Shown here: piece by piece, positions 1-7,369 of the stretch
Layout: each line of letters starts with the position of its first letter
How positions within the stretch are numbered: the first letter of the stretch is position 1
Assembly: GCA_045533115.1 (NCBI GenBank)
Contig: JAZSHF010000027.1
Location: 1 to 46,924, forward strand
Length of the DNA stretch: 46,924 bases
DNA from: Colimorpha_A sp045533115
GTDB lineage: Bacteria; Bacillota; Clostridia; Oscillospirales; CAG-272
Direction of reading: 5' to 3'
Translations under genes and position numbers: made by a program
Notes under the pieces: model-generated
The model's database searches: none
Seen by the model: only the letters and a program-made list of their open reading frames with translations
What the model was told of the DNA's origin: nothing

Positions 1-48
1 AAGCGCAAGAAGAAGGCTGAAGCAGCCCGCAAGCGCAAGTATAAGTAA
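1..48 (+). CDS. 3' end of a gene with a basic C-terminus (partial)
   Basis: Frame 1 is open from the window edge and reads a 15-residue Lys/Arg/Ala-rich tail (KRKKKAEAARKRKYK) ending in TAA at 46-48, followed at once by a strong intrinsic terminator. Such tails are typical of ribosomal or other RNA-binding proteins, but 15 residues do not identify a family. The reading frame is supported only by the stop-terminator arrangement. Confidence 0.5.
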   Translation, partial: KRKKKAEAARKRKYK

Positions 49-56
49 TATCTGAA

Positions 57-85
57 AAGAGCAGATCGTTCGGTCTGCTCTTTTT
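57..85 (+). terminator. Intrinsic terminator of the gene ending at 48
   Basis: AGAGCAGA (58-65) pairs with TCTGCTCT (74-81) around an 8-nt loop and runs into a T tract, nine bases after the upstream stop codon. Confidence 0.85.
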
Positions 86-90
86 GCGTA

Positions 91-122
91 AAAAAGCAAG
101 AACGTTTCCGTTCTTGCTTTTT
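91..122. terminator. Bidirectional terminator between convergent genes
   Basis: GCAAGAACG (96-104), loop TTTC, CGTTCTTGC (109-117), flanked by an A tract and a T tract, so it can stop transcription on both strands. It ends two bases before the stop codon of the minus-strand LRR lipoprotein gene. Confidence 0.85.
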
Positions 123-123
123 C

Positions 124-1545
124 TTAATCGTCATCAACGACACATTCGATGCCGTTTACGGTGATTCTCGACGGAAGAGTTCCGTCGTTACCGCCGGTAA
201 CTCGGAGATAAAAGGTGTAAATACGCTCTATTCCGACGGTGGATGTCTTTCTGTTGGCACCGTTCGGGTAGCCGCACCAGTAGTAGCTTTGGGTAAAGGG
301 CTCAAAGTTGAGGACGCTTGTTTCCGCCGCTACGTCCTCATAGGAGAAGAAATTGACTTCGCCGCCGAAAATATAGGTGTATGCGGTGTCGTCGATATAT
401 CCGAAGCTGACTGTCGTTCTGACATTTGACGCCTTTTTGTACTTGTTGATCGCGCTTGTGACCTTTGAATTCGTACCGGTAAACAGAATGTCCTCGTACA
501 TGGCGTCAACCCGGAGCAGCTGTTCTGCCGCCTTGCCGGGAATGTTTACCTCTTTGATAGATGAACAGCCCGCAAACGTTGTGCAAAATTCGTTCTTCAC
601 GAAGAAGTCGGAGTTTACAGTTACCTTTTGAAGACCTGCACAGCCCTTGACGTCTGACGTAAGATCGTACGTCTCCGCTTCGGATTTGGGCATTTTCGGA
701 ATTACCATTTCGGTAAGAGCAGCACAACCTGTAAACGAGGGAGAATACGACTCAACCTCATAAGGAAGCCCGTCGAGGAACATAAGAGAGGTGCAGTTGA
801 CAAACGCGCCTTTGAGAATACTTACGTTATCGCCGAGAGCAACGTGCGGGATCGAGGTGCAGCCCGCAAAGGTGTTTTCAAGAACCGTGATGTTCTTACA
901 GCCCGTTACGGATATAAGCGAGGTGCAGTTTTCAAAGGTGCTGACCGCCTCGGTGACGGTAGATGGAAGCATTATCTGAGTGATCGAGGTGCAGCCCTCA
1001 AAGGTGAAGGGGAGGGAGGTTATTCCTTCCTCGATCTTAACGGTCGTCAGCGCCTTACAGCCGCGGAAGCTTGAAACGCAGGCGGTCGCGGTATTGGGAA
1101 TGTATCCGCTCGTAAGCGAAGCACAGTTCATAAATGCTTCCGAAAGCTCGACGGCATTCTCACCGCCGATGACCGATACGAGCTTCGGGCAATCCTTGAA
1201 CGCGCCGTTCATAGTCTTGATTCCGCTTCCGAGGTCAACGAAGACAAGATCGGGACAACCCGTGAAGGCATAGTCGATAGAGGTGACGGTGTCGGGAATG
1301 GTAACCGATTTGAGGCCTATCATACCGCGGAAGGCGTTTTCGTCAATCCTTTTGACAGCCTTTCCGCCGAGCCTTTTGGGAATAGCTATCTCGCTTTCAA
1401 CACCCGAATAGCCTATAACCGTCGCATATCCGTCTGTGATCTTATATATAAATTTCGTTTTTTTGCTTTCACCGCCGCAGGATGCCGTTGACAGCATTGA
1501 GAGCGCAAGTAAAAGCGTGAGCAAAAAACGGGAAAAATTCTTCAT
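124..1545 (-). CDS. BspA-like leucine-rich-repeat lipoprotein
   Basis: Predicted 473-residue exported lipoprotein. The start at 1545 is chosen over an in-frame ATG at 1605 because it is preceded by GAAAGGAAG and opens a clean signal peptide (MKNFSRFLLTLLLALSML). That peptide ends in a lipobox-like TASC whose cysteine is about residue 23; -3 is Thr rather than the usual Leu, so lipidation is probable, not certain. Residues of about 45-330 carry repeated units of the LRR_5/BspA type, with patterns such as AFxGCxxL and VTIPxTV. Proteins of this family sit on the cell surface and often mediate adhesion or ligand binding; no ligand can be inferred. The rest of the C-terminus is unrecognised. It is a single-gene unit with its own sigma-A promoter and terminator. 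Confidence 0.8.
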   Translation of the reverse strand: MKNFSRFLLTLLLALSMLSTASCGGESKKTKFIYKITDGYATVIGYSGVESEIAIPKRLGGKAVKRIDENAFRGMIGLKSVTIPDTVTSIDYAFTGCPDLVFVDLGSGIKTMNGAFKDCPKLVSVIGGENAVELSEAFMNCASLTSGYIPNTATACVSSFRGCKALTTVKIEEGITSLPFTFEGCTSITQIMLPSTVTEAVSTFENCTSLISVTGCKNITVLENTFAGCTSIPHVALGDNVSILKGAFVNCTSLMFLDGLPYEVESYSPSFTGCAALTEMVIPKMPKSEAETYDLTSDVKGCAGLQKVTVNSDFFVKNEFCTTFAGCSSIKEVNIPGKAAEQLLRVDAMYEDILFTGTNSKVTSAINKYKKASNVRTTVSFGYIDDTAYTYIFGGEVNFFSYEDVAAETSVLNFEPFTQSYYWCGYPNGANRKTSTVGIERIYTFYLRVTGGNDGTLPSRITVNGIECVVDDD

Positions 1546-1576
1546 ATTTTGCTTCCTTTCGATATTTATCCCACCT

Positions 1577-1605
1577 ATTATATAACAATTCCCGTTTTTT
1601 GTCAA
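1577..1605 (-). promoter_or_regulatory. Sigma-A promoter of the LRR lipoprotein gene
   Basis: On the minus strand a perfect -35 TTGACA (1605-1600) and a perfect -10 TATAAT (1582-1577) are separated by 17 bp, about 30 bp upstream of the chosen start codon. This also supports the start at 1545, since the alternative ATG at 1605 would lie inside the -35 box. Confidence 0.9.
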
Positions 1606-1638
1606 CTTACGCGTCTGTTTGAGCCCTAGTATTCAAAA

Positions 1639-1667
1639 AGCGCGAACCACTTACCGTGGCTCGCGCT
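1639..1667 (-). terminator. Terminator overlapping the end of spoVM
   Basis: On the minus strand AGCGCGAGCCAC and GTGGTTCGCGCT pair with a single G-U wobble around a 5-nt loop, then run into TTTTT. On the plus strand the same position is an A-C mismatch, so the hairpin is better formed in minus-strand RNA. The hairpin contains the last codons and the stop of spoVM, closing the minus-strand operon. Confidence 0.8.
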
Positions 1668-1743
1668 TCTTCTTTTTTCTGCCGAGAAAAAAACGAAATA
1701 TCGGCGATAAAAATTTCGGCGGTGACAGAACTATTACCTTCAT
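1651..1743 (-). CDS. spoVM: Stage V sporulation protein M (membrane-curvature-sensing peptide)
   Basis: Thirty-codon gene. The product begins MKVIVLSPPKFLSPIFRF and ends in a Lys/Arg-rich tail. Aligned without gaps to the Bacillus subtilis SpoVM sequence as I remember it, it matches at Met1, Lys2, Pro9, Lys10, Phe11, Leu12, Ile15, Arg17, Leu20 and Gly21. SpoVM is an amphipathic helix that lies on the convex forespore membrane and anchors SpoIVA, the base of the spore coat; Pro9 is known to matter for its localisation. GAAAGGA stands 6 bases before the ATG. The gene follows the small membrane-protein gene by 16 bp and is the last gene of the clpC operon; its stop codon is inside the terminator stem. 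The tail is longer and more basic than in B. subtilis (26 residues). Confidence 0.88.
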   Translation of the reverse strand: MKVIVLSPPKFLSPIFRFFLGRKKKKREPR

Positions 1744-1759
1744 AAAATGTCCTTTCGCA

Positions 1760-1945
1760 TCATTTCTTGTTAAGACACAGAACGCCGAGCGCTATTATGA
1801 GAAGCGACTCGACAAGCGCAAGAGCACGCGGGGAGAGAAAAAACGCAAAAAGTATACCGAGCCCGAATGCTATTATCGCAACCTCGGTAAGATAATCCCT
1901 GCCGCTTCCGTTAAGCCGTTTTCTCATATCAGCGCTCACTTTCAT
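1760..1945 (-). CDS. Small membrane protein between clpC and spoVM
   Basis: A 61-residue product with a basic N-terminal part and two hydrophobic stretches (about residues 22-38 and 40-57) ending in LCLNKK, consistent with one hairpin or two short membrane helices. It starts 9 bp after the clpC stop and ends 16 bp before spoVM, so it is almost certainly cotranscribed. The ribosome binding site before the first ATG is weak; a second ATG six codons later (1927) is an equally possible start. I do not recognise the family. Position between clpC and spoVM suggests, but does not prove, expression during sporulation. Confidence 0.6.
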   Translation of the reverse strand: MKVSADMRKRLNGSGRDYLTEVAIIAFGLGILFAFFLSPRALALVESLLIIALGVLCLNKK

Positions 1946-1954
1946 AGCTTTTTA

Positions 1955-4240
1955 CTACATATTATGCGAAAGCGCGTTTTTCGTTACGGTTTTCACCGAA
2001 ATTTTTTCGTTTTCCGTGGAAATTATTATATCAGCACCGTCTTTTTTCGACGGAAGATTTGAAATGACCGCGCCCTCGATCTCGGTCTTTATGAAGGAAA
2101 ATATGTCGCGTGCTCCTCCCTTACCGTGCTTTGAAGAAAGGGCGATCGCGTCAGGTGTTACCACAAGCGATATTCCGTTTTCGGAAAGACGAGCCCTTAA
2201 GGCATTTATCCTGTTTTCGGCGATCTTTACGGCAGAGGCATCATCAAGGCTGTTAAAGGTTATCACGGAGTCAAGACGGCCGATTAGCTCGGATCTGAAA
2301 AAACCGCTTGCCTCTCGCTTCAGCTTGTCGCTTTCGCTTGACGTAAAGCCTGCTGAGGCGCTTTTGTTTGATCCGATATTTGACGTCAGAATGATTATAC
2401 AGCCTCTGAAATCCGCCCGTTTGCCTTGCGCGTCGGTAATAAAGCCGTGATCGAGGATTTGAAGAAGCAGGTTGAACACGTCGGGATCTGCCTTTTCCGC
2501 CTCATCGAAAAGCAGGACGGAATATGGCTTGCTCCGCACCTCTCTTACGAGCAATCCTTCATCACGGTATCCGACGTAGCCGGGCGGTGAGCCGATGAGC
2601 CGCGATATGCTGTGCTTCTCACCGTACTCGGACATATCGAGACGGATGAGCGCGTCGGGGCTTCCGTAAAACTGTTCGGCGATAGCGGCAGCGAGCGCGG
2701 TTTTGCCTACACCCGACGGGCCGAGAAAGAGCATTGACGCGATCGGTCGGGTGTCTCCGTTTATGCCGAGAGCACCCGCCCGAAGCACCGAGGCAACGGT
2801 TTTTATAGCGCAATTTTGACCGAAAACCGCACCTTTAAGCCCGTTTTCAAGCCCAAAAAGGTCATTTTCGGACGGCAAACGGACGCTGCCGCGCCGTTTT
2901 TTGAGTATATTTTCAATATCGCTGTCAACGAGCGTTGGCACGCTCTCATTATTATTTTGCGCGTCAAGACGCGCCAAAATGCGATCCTCAACCATCTCGG
3001 CAAGCTCGGTGTCGTCCGAGTGCTTGAGTCCCTTTACGATAGCGCCGAGCTGCTTTTTTTCGTCGCTTGCTTGCTCGGCGCAAATGCGCTTTGCCGACGC
3101 CGCCTCGTCAAGCAGGTCTATCGCCTTATCGGGCAGACGCTTCGACGGAACGTAACGTACCGATAGCTCGACTGCCGCCGTGACAGCACTGTCGTCAATG
3201 ATGATGCCGTGATGCTGCTCGTACTTATCCTTGATGCCGCGCAGGATATTCACCGCCTCGCTTTTTGACGGCTCGGTAACGGTTATAGGCAGAAAACGCC
3301 TTTCCAACGCCGGATCGCCTTCGATGAATCTGCGGTATTCACCTACGGTCGTTGCGCCGATCAGCCGTATTTCACCGCGCGCAAGTGAAGGCTTCATAAT
3401 GCTTCCCGCGTCGATAGCGCCCTCCGACGCGCCTGTACCCACTATCGTGTGAAGCTCGTCGATGAATAGGATTATATCGGGGTCCTCCGACGCTTCAAGA
3501 AGAACCGTCTTCATTCTCTCCTCGAACTCGCCTCGGTATTTTGCGCCCGAAATTATCGCGGCTATATCAAGGGCAACGATCGCCTTACCGCGAAGAAGCG
3601 ACGGCACGCGTCCGCTTCTTATACGTGCGGCAAGTCCCTCGACGACCGCTGTTTTGCCAACCCCTGCCTCGCCGATAAGGCAGGGATTGTTCTTTCTCCT
3701 TCGGCAGAGCGCTTCAATCAGCGCTTCGGTTTCGCTTTGACGCCCGATGACGGGGTCAAGGGCGCACTGACACAGGTTTTTGCCGTATTTTGCTATGGCC
3801 GGCGGCAGCTTTTTCGGCTCCGTGTGCATTGGCTCGGTCGGATCGAAAAGAATGTCGCACTCACCTTTATGACGCTCGATTATACGCGATGCAATACTTT
3901 CCTTTTCGTTAATAAGAGCGGTCAATAGCTGCTCGGTACCGATGCGCCCGAACGCTCCCGTCATTTCCTTTGCCGCGTTTTCTATTACCCGCTTGAGCCG
4001 TGGAGTTATGCTCGGCGTGAGTGTTTTGCTTCCGCTTCCGCTGATCTCCTCGACCGTCTGTCTTATGCTCTTGTAGCTCAGCCCGAGGTTTTTCAATGCC
4101 TGGGCGGCGACTGAGCCCTCGTCGTACAAAAGCCCGAGCAGAAGATGCTCCGTGCCGATATATGTGTGTCCCATTTCGGACGCCTCTGTCTGCGCTCTTT
4201 TGAGCGCGTTTTGAGCGGCGGGCGTGAAACGGCTCGTCAT
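1955..4240 (-). CDS. clpC: ClpC-type AAA+ unfoldase
   Basis: A 761-residue Clp/Hsp100 ATPase that unfolds substrates and feeds them to ClpP in the cytoplasm. Domains: double Clp_N repeat (about 1-130); AAA1 with Walker A GEAGVGKT (190-197), Walker B IILFIDE (256-262) and an arginine-finger segment ALERRF; a short middle region (about 385-450), as in ClpC rather than the long ClpB coiled coil; AAA2 with GPSGVGKT (507-514) and Walker B near 575-580. The tripeptide expected to dock into ClpP (VGF in B. subtilis ClpC) appears here as AGF (about 630-632). AGGAGG precedes the ATG. B. subtilis has ctsR-mcsA-mcsB before clpC; here the upstream genes are peptidoglycan-binding proteins and the downstream ones a small membrane protein and spoVM, hinting at a sporulation-linked paralogue. 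Whether another clpC exists elsewhere cannot be seen. Confidence 0.88.
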   Translation of the reverse strand: MTSRFTPAAQNALKRAQTEASEMGHTYIGTEHLLLGLLYDEGSVAAQALKNLGLSYKSIRQTVEEISGSGSKTLTPSITPRLKRVIENAAKEMTGAFGRIGTEQLLTALINEKESIASRIIERHKGECDILFDPTEPMHTEPKKLPPAIAKYGKNLCQCALDPVIGRQSETEALIEALCRRRKNNPCLIGEAGVGKTAVVEGLAARIRSGRVPSLLRGKAIVALDIAAIISGAKYRGEFEERMKTVLLEASEDPDIILFIDELHTIVGTGASEGAIDAGSIMKPSLARGEIRLIGATTVGEYRRFIEGDPALERRFLPITVTEPSKSEAVNILRGIKDKYEQHHGIIIDDSAVTAAVELSVRYVPSKRLPDKAIDLLDEAASAKRICAEQASDEKKQLGAIVKGLKHSDDTELAEMVEDRILARLDAQNNNESVPTLVDSDIENILKKRRGSVRLPSENDLFGLENGLKGAVFGQNCAIKTVASVLRAGALGINGDTRPIASMLFLGPSGVGKTALAAAIAEQFYGSPDALIRLDMSEYGEKHSISRLIGSPPGYVGYRDEGLLVREVRSKPYSVLLFDEAEKADPDVFNLLLQILDHGFITDAQGKRADFRGCIIILTSNIGSNKSASAGFTSSESDKLKREASGFFRSELIGRLDSVITFNSLDDASAVKIAENRINALRARLSENGISLVVTPDAIALSSKHGKGGARDIFSFIKTEIEGAVISNLPSKKDGADIIISTENEKISVKTVTKNALSHNM

Positions 4241-4294
4241 AGTACCGCCTCCTAACGTTTTTATATTATTGTTGACCTCGCAGTCGGCGGATAA

Positions 4295-4825
4295 TCAAAG
4301 CGGAACACGGTGTTTTTCGTAAGCGAGCGCGAGGCGGTTCCATGTCTCCTTGTTAATTATTCCGCTTGAATTTAGACCGTGAATGAACTGGAATTCCTTT
4401 ACTGCGCGCTCGGTTTCGGCATCGAATACGTCGTCGTCATTCAATTCTTCACCGCAAGGATAGGAAGCTCCGAGAGCTTTAAGCATTATTTTTACTATCG
4501 CGATAAGCTCGTTTTTATCTCCGAGCCTTGTGACGTTATCCTTTAACGGCTCCGAAAAGGGTGATATGCTCATTGGCGCGGATAGGAGAATATCAGCTTT
4601 TTCGTGCTCGGAGCTTAATTTTCTGAAGGTCGCGTAATCTACTCTGCCGTCGGCGGGAAGACCGTGTTTTTTCTGAAACGCTATAACCGATTCGACGGTT
4701 GCAGAGCCGTAAATTCCGTCGGGATTTACTCTCGGTATATCGGGGTCAGCGCGGGAAATGTCGTACAAATACACCTGCACCTGCCGTACCGATTCCTTGT
4801 AGAAGGGCATCTCATTATTCATCAT
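4295..4825 (-). CDS. Protein with two peptidoglycan-binding (PG_binding_1) domains
   Basis: A 176-residue product made of two PG_binding_1-like helical repeats (about 8-70 and 97-170), each with the characteristic pattern of a new aliphatic helix, GxYGSAT or FDAET, AVxxFQ and a final W/FxxL. Such domains bind cell-wall or cortex peptidoglycan. There is no signal peptide and no catalytic domain. The ATG overlaps the TGA of the upstream gene (ATGATG arrangement) and is preceded by GGAGGAAG, so translation is probably coupled to the larger peptidoglycan-binding protein. The likely role is an accessory wall- or cortex-binding subunit; the compartment is unknown. Confidence 0.75.
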   Translation of the reverse strand: MMNNEMPFYKESVRQVQVYLYDISRADPDIPRVNPDGIYGSATVESVIAFQKKHGLPADGRVDYATFRKLSSEHEKADILLSAPMSISPFSEPLKDNVTRLGDKNELIAIVKIMLKALGASYPCGEELNDDDVFDAETERAVKEFQFIHGLNSSGIINKETWNRLALAYEKHRVPL

Positions 4826-6228
4826 ATCTGACTTCCTCCGTCAATAACGTAACCGGGGAACTGTGTCGGCGTCGTTATTTCCCCCGATCTTATATCTGCG
4901 TATAGGTCGCCTATCGTCGTCCACGTTTCAAGGTTGACGACGCCCGTTACGGGAAGCCCCGTGAGATTTTGCACGGCGAGGACGGCGTTTCTTGTTGCCT
5001 CGTCGAAAACTCCGCTGTTACCTGCCGTGGGGACTTCCGTGAAAACCGTTGATATCGCATTAAGGTAGGTTTGAAGCGGTACCATATAAGCTCCGTCGAA
5101 GCCAAACGCGATCAAAAAGCCGGGATATGGACGGTAAGGTGCCTGAAGCTGACTATCGGGGAGCGATAGAATTATCGCGTTATAGACGTCGAACATTCTG
5201 GCGTAGGTGTTTTCATCTATGATTCCCGTTTCGGGTATTCCGTAGGTTCTTTGGAAGCCGCGTACAGCCTGCTCCGTCGGACTGTCGAAAACCCCGTTTA
5301 TCTCAACTGAATTTACCGTATCCTCGTACTGTGCTATGTAATTTATCATATACTGTATGACCTTTATTTCGTCGCCCTTATCGCCGGGGGAGAGCGCGTT
5401 TGGAAATATTTTCGGTATTTCGTTATATGTGATACCCTCTGAGGAGAGGTCGTTCAGACGCTTTACGCTTGCGTATATTTGCTGAATCTTGTACCACGTT
5501 GCACGCCCGACGATGCCGTCCGGGGCAAGGTCGAAAATGCTTTGAAATTCGGTGACCGCGTTGCGGGTTGCAATATCGTAGAAGCCGTTTGGGTTCGGGA
5601 TCTTGGGAATTGAAGGAAAGTTATTTGATATTCGATTGAGCCTAAGCTGAACGAATGCAACGTCGTTTCCCGTTGAGCCGAGGTTCAGATTGCGGCGCGG
5701 TGCGGTCGTCGTTATTCCGCGTATCGGCGCGTCGACGACGATGCTTATGTCGTCGCCGTAATAGCTTTTCACTATTTCGATAGAGTTTTGCCCCTGCTCG
5801 GCAAGCTCGACCGTGCCCCATTGGGAAAGACCGTTACAGGTTACCGTTGTGCCGTTACAGTACTGAGCAAAGAGTGGCTCGATGAAGCCGTCGCGGCGCA
5901 GATAGTCGCTGAAAATATCGTCGACTATGACTGAAACCGTATCGTAGATGCTTCTGCCGTTAATGAATGACTGGTCTATTGCGGTCGAATTAGTTATGTC
6001 GAAGGGGTATCCGCGGGAGCGGTAATATTCGGTATAGACGCGGTTAAGGGCGAAGGATATTTGTGCAAGGATATTTGCGCGCAGTGAGCTTTCGGGCCAA
6101 GTTGGGTAGATCTCGCTCGATGCGACGTTTTTTATGTAGTCGGAGAAGGGAAGCGTGACGTTTTGTGCGTCGTCGTCGGGTTCTCCCAAGTGGACTGTTA
6201 TATTTTCGGGAATGTATGGGAAGGGCAT
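4822..6228 (-). CDS. SpoIID/LytB-like protein with three peptidoglycan-binding repeats
   Basis: A 468-residue product. The start at 6228 (MPFPYIPENITVHLG) is chosen over an upstream ATG because AGAGGTGATATA precedes it and the upstream extension is encoded by a repeat element. Residues of about 20-170 resemble the SpoIID/LytB region, for example VASSEIYPTWPE, the Arg-Gly-Tyr/Asp-Ile-Thr segment and CNGLSQWGTVELA; B. subtilis SpoIID is a lytic transglycosylase used in engulfment. Three PG_binding_1 repeats follow (about 185-265, 285-360 and 375-455). No N-terminal signal peptide or membrane helix is visible although all domains act on peptidoglycan. Clostridia carry relatives with this architecture, usually annotated only as peptidoglycan-binding proteins. 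Enzymatic activity is an inference. Confidence 0.72.
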   Translation of the reverse strand: MPFPYIPENITVHLGEPDDDAQNVTLPFSDYIKNVASSEIYPTWPESSLRANILAQISFALNRVYTEYYRSRGYPFDITNSTAIDQSFINGRSIYDTVSVIVDDIFSDYLRRDGFIEPLFAQYCNGTTVTCNGLSQWGTVELAEQGQNSIEIVKSYYGDDISIVVDAPIRGITTTAPRRNLNLGSTGNDVAFVQLRLNRISNNFPSIPKIPNPNGFYDIATRNAVTEFQSIFDLAPDGIVGRATWYKIQQIYASVKRLNDLSSEGITYNEIPKIFPNALSPGDKGDEIKVIQYMINYIAQYEDTVNSVEINGVFDSPTEQAVRGFQRTYGIPETGIIDENTYARMFDVYNAIILSLPDSQLQAPYRPYPGFLIAFGFDGAYMVPLQTYLNAISTVFTEVPTAGNSGVFDEATRNAVLAVQNLTGLPVTGVVNLETWTTIGDLYADIRSGEITTPTQFPGYVIDGGSQI

Positions 6229-6255
6229 TATATCACCTCTGATATTTTTTTCGCA

Positions 6256-6354
6256 TTTCTTTGCTCGTGCAAAGAAACGCTCGCAAAGAAACACGCCAAG
6301 GGGCAAACCGATGAAAATTTGCCTTCGCAAATTTTCACACGTTTTCCCCTTTGG
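6256..6354. repeat. Composite hairpin element inside the operon
   Basis: The roughly 210-bp gap between the Ig-like gene and the SpoIID-like gene holds nested inverted repeats. TTTCTTTGC/GCAAAGAAA (6256-6277) is perfect with loop TCGT. GAAAATTTGC/GCAAATTTTC (6313-6336) is perfect with loop CTTC and is enclosed by CCAAGGGGCAAA (from 6296) pairing imperfectly with TTTCCCCTTTGG (to 6354). Further copies of AACCCC/GGGGTT type follow to about 6375. There is no T tract, so it is not a simple terminator; it looks like a REP-like or MITE-like intergenic element. Nothing else is visible up to 6441. Confidence 0.65.
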
Positions 6355-6441
6355 GAACCCCTTTCGGGTTATGGAAGCTTCGTAACGTTTCAATGTGGGG
6401 ACGGGAGTCCTCTGTCCGTTACCACGCTTGGGTTTTGCTTT

Positions 6442-6837
6442 TTACAAATTCGGCAATTCGCTGTTCTCAAATCTTGTGAGGTCATTCGGCTGAAGCTGAT
6501 TATCGCCGACGGCGATAGGGACCAATATGACCGATTGTATCGACGTTACCCCGTCAAATATGGGGATGTTGGCGTTAACGACGTGGTAAAAGCCCTCCTT
6601 ATCGGTATCGACGGTATAAAAGCTTGACACCTCCCCGCTGTTCGGTGTGAGTGAATTATCCTTTGGGGGTGTCGGCAGCTCGATTATCTCTGCCAAGCCC
6701 GCATTATCGGTCAGTGTCACGGCGACGACCGTTCCCGTGTCTGACGAGCTGATCGTGACAAGTGCGCCCTCGACGGGAAGCGCACCGCCTGCCGTTCTTA
6801 CGTTTACCGTTATGTACCCTCTGCCTTGTTCTGCCAT
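6442..6837 (-). CDS. Small Ig-like/carboxypeptidase-regulatory-like beta-sandwich protein
   Basis: A 131-residue product beginning MAEQGRGYITVNVRTAGG, with an alternating hydrophobic pattern and motifs such as LPVEGALVTI, TDNAGLAEI and a Gly-Phe-Tyr turn. This is the layout of carboxypeptidase-regulatory-like or transthyretin-like beta-sandwich domains, which usually mediate binding. There is no signal peptide. GAAAGGAACG precedes the ATG. It is first in the minus-strand operon running through two peptidoglycan-binding proteins to clpC and spoVM, so it may be a partner or scaffold of those proteins. The fold call is from pattern only. Confidence 0.6.
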   Translation of the reverse strand: MAEQGRGYITVNVRTAGGALPVEGALVTISSSDTGTVVAVTLTDNAGLAEIIELPTPPKDNSLTPNSGEVSSFYTVDTDKEGFYHVVNANIPIFDGVTSIQSVILVPIAVGDNQLQPNDLTRFENSELPNL

Positions 6838-6976
6838 AAATTCGTTCCTTTCGTTTTTTACAGATTATGAAACCGATTCAAAAACGTGCGGGACAAACTT
6901 TTTTGTGATGCCGACCTATTATGACATTTTGCGCGCTTGACTCATAGTACAATGTAGTCAGAAAGGATGTGTGAAA

Positions 6977-7336
6977 ATGAACGGAAACGAACTCACATTA
7001 AATTATAAGCAGATAAGCGTCACCCTTGATGAGCAGGGCGAATGCGTTTGCTTCATCCGAGGAGAGCTCGACCATCACAGCGTAAGGGAAATTCGTGAGG
7101 TGATCGACGGTAAGCTCGTTGATTACCGGCCGATAAACGTTATCTTCGATCTGAACGACGTGACATTTACCGATTCGGCGGGGCTCGGGCTTGTGCTCGG
7201 CAGGTATACGCGCGTAAACGCTTACGGGGGCAAGCTTACTCTTATAAACGTTCCCGACGACTTTATGAGGATCCTTCGGCTTTCGGGAGCGGACAGATTT
7301 TTATCTATACACGGGCGCAAAGACAAGCCCGCATAA
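6977..7336 (+). CDS. spoIIAA: Anti-sigma F factor antagonist SpoIIAA
   Basis: STAS-domain protein of 119 residues. When unphosphorylated it binds SpoIIAB and frees sigma F in the forespore. The phosphorylatable serine lies in TDSAGLGL (Ser67 from the chosen start), matching the family DSSGLG/DSAGLG motif. The ATG at 6977 is preferred over a GTG two codons earlier (6971) because AAAGGA lies 9 bases from the ATG but only 3 from the GTG. It is the first gene of the canonical spoIIAA-spoIIAB-sigF order, divergent from the peptidoglycan-binding operon. In B. subtilis the operon is sigma-H dependent; I could not identify a convincing sigma-H or sigma-A promoter in 6838-6976. Confidence 0.93.
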   Translation: MNGNELTLNYKQISVTLDEQGECVCFIRGELDHHSVREIREVIDGKLVDYRPINVIFDLNDVTFTDSAGLGLVLGRYTRVNAYGGKLTLINVPDDFMRILRLSGADRFLSIHGRKDKPA

Positions 7337-7369
7337 TCCCGCCTTTCGGCGGTACATAGGAGTGAAAAA

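Noticed and set aside
6838..6976. Sigma-H promoter for the spoIIA operon
   Set aside because: I looked for AGGA and GAAT elements with suitable spacing and found none that fit; TACAAT at about 6950 lacks a -35 partner.
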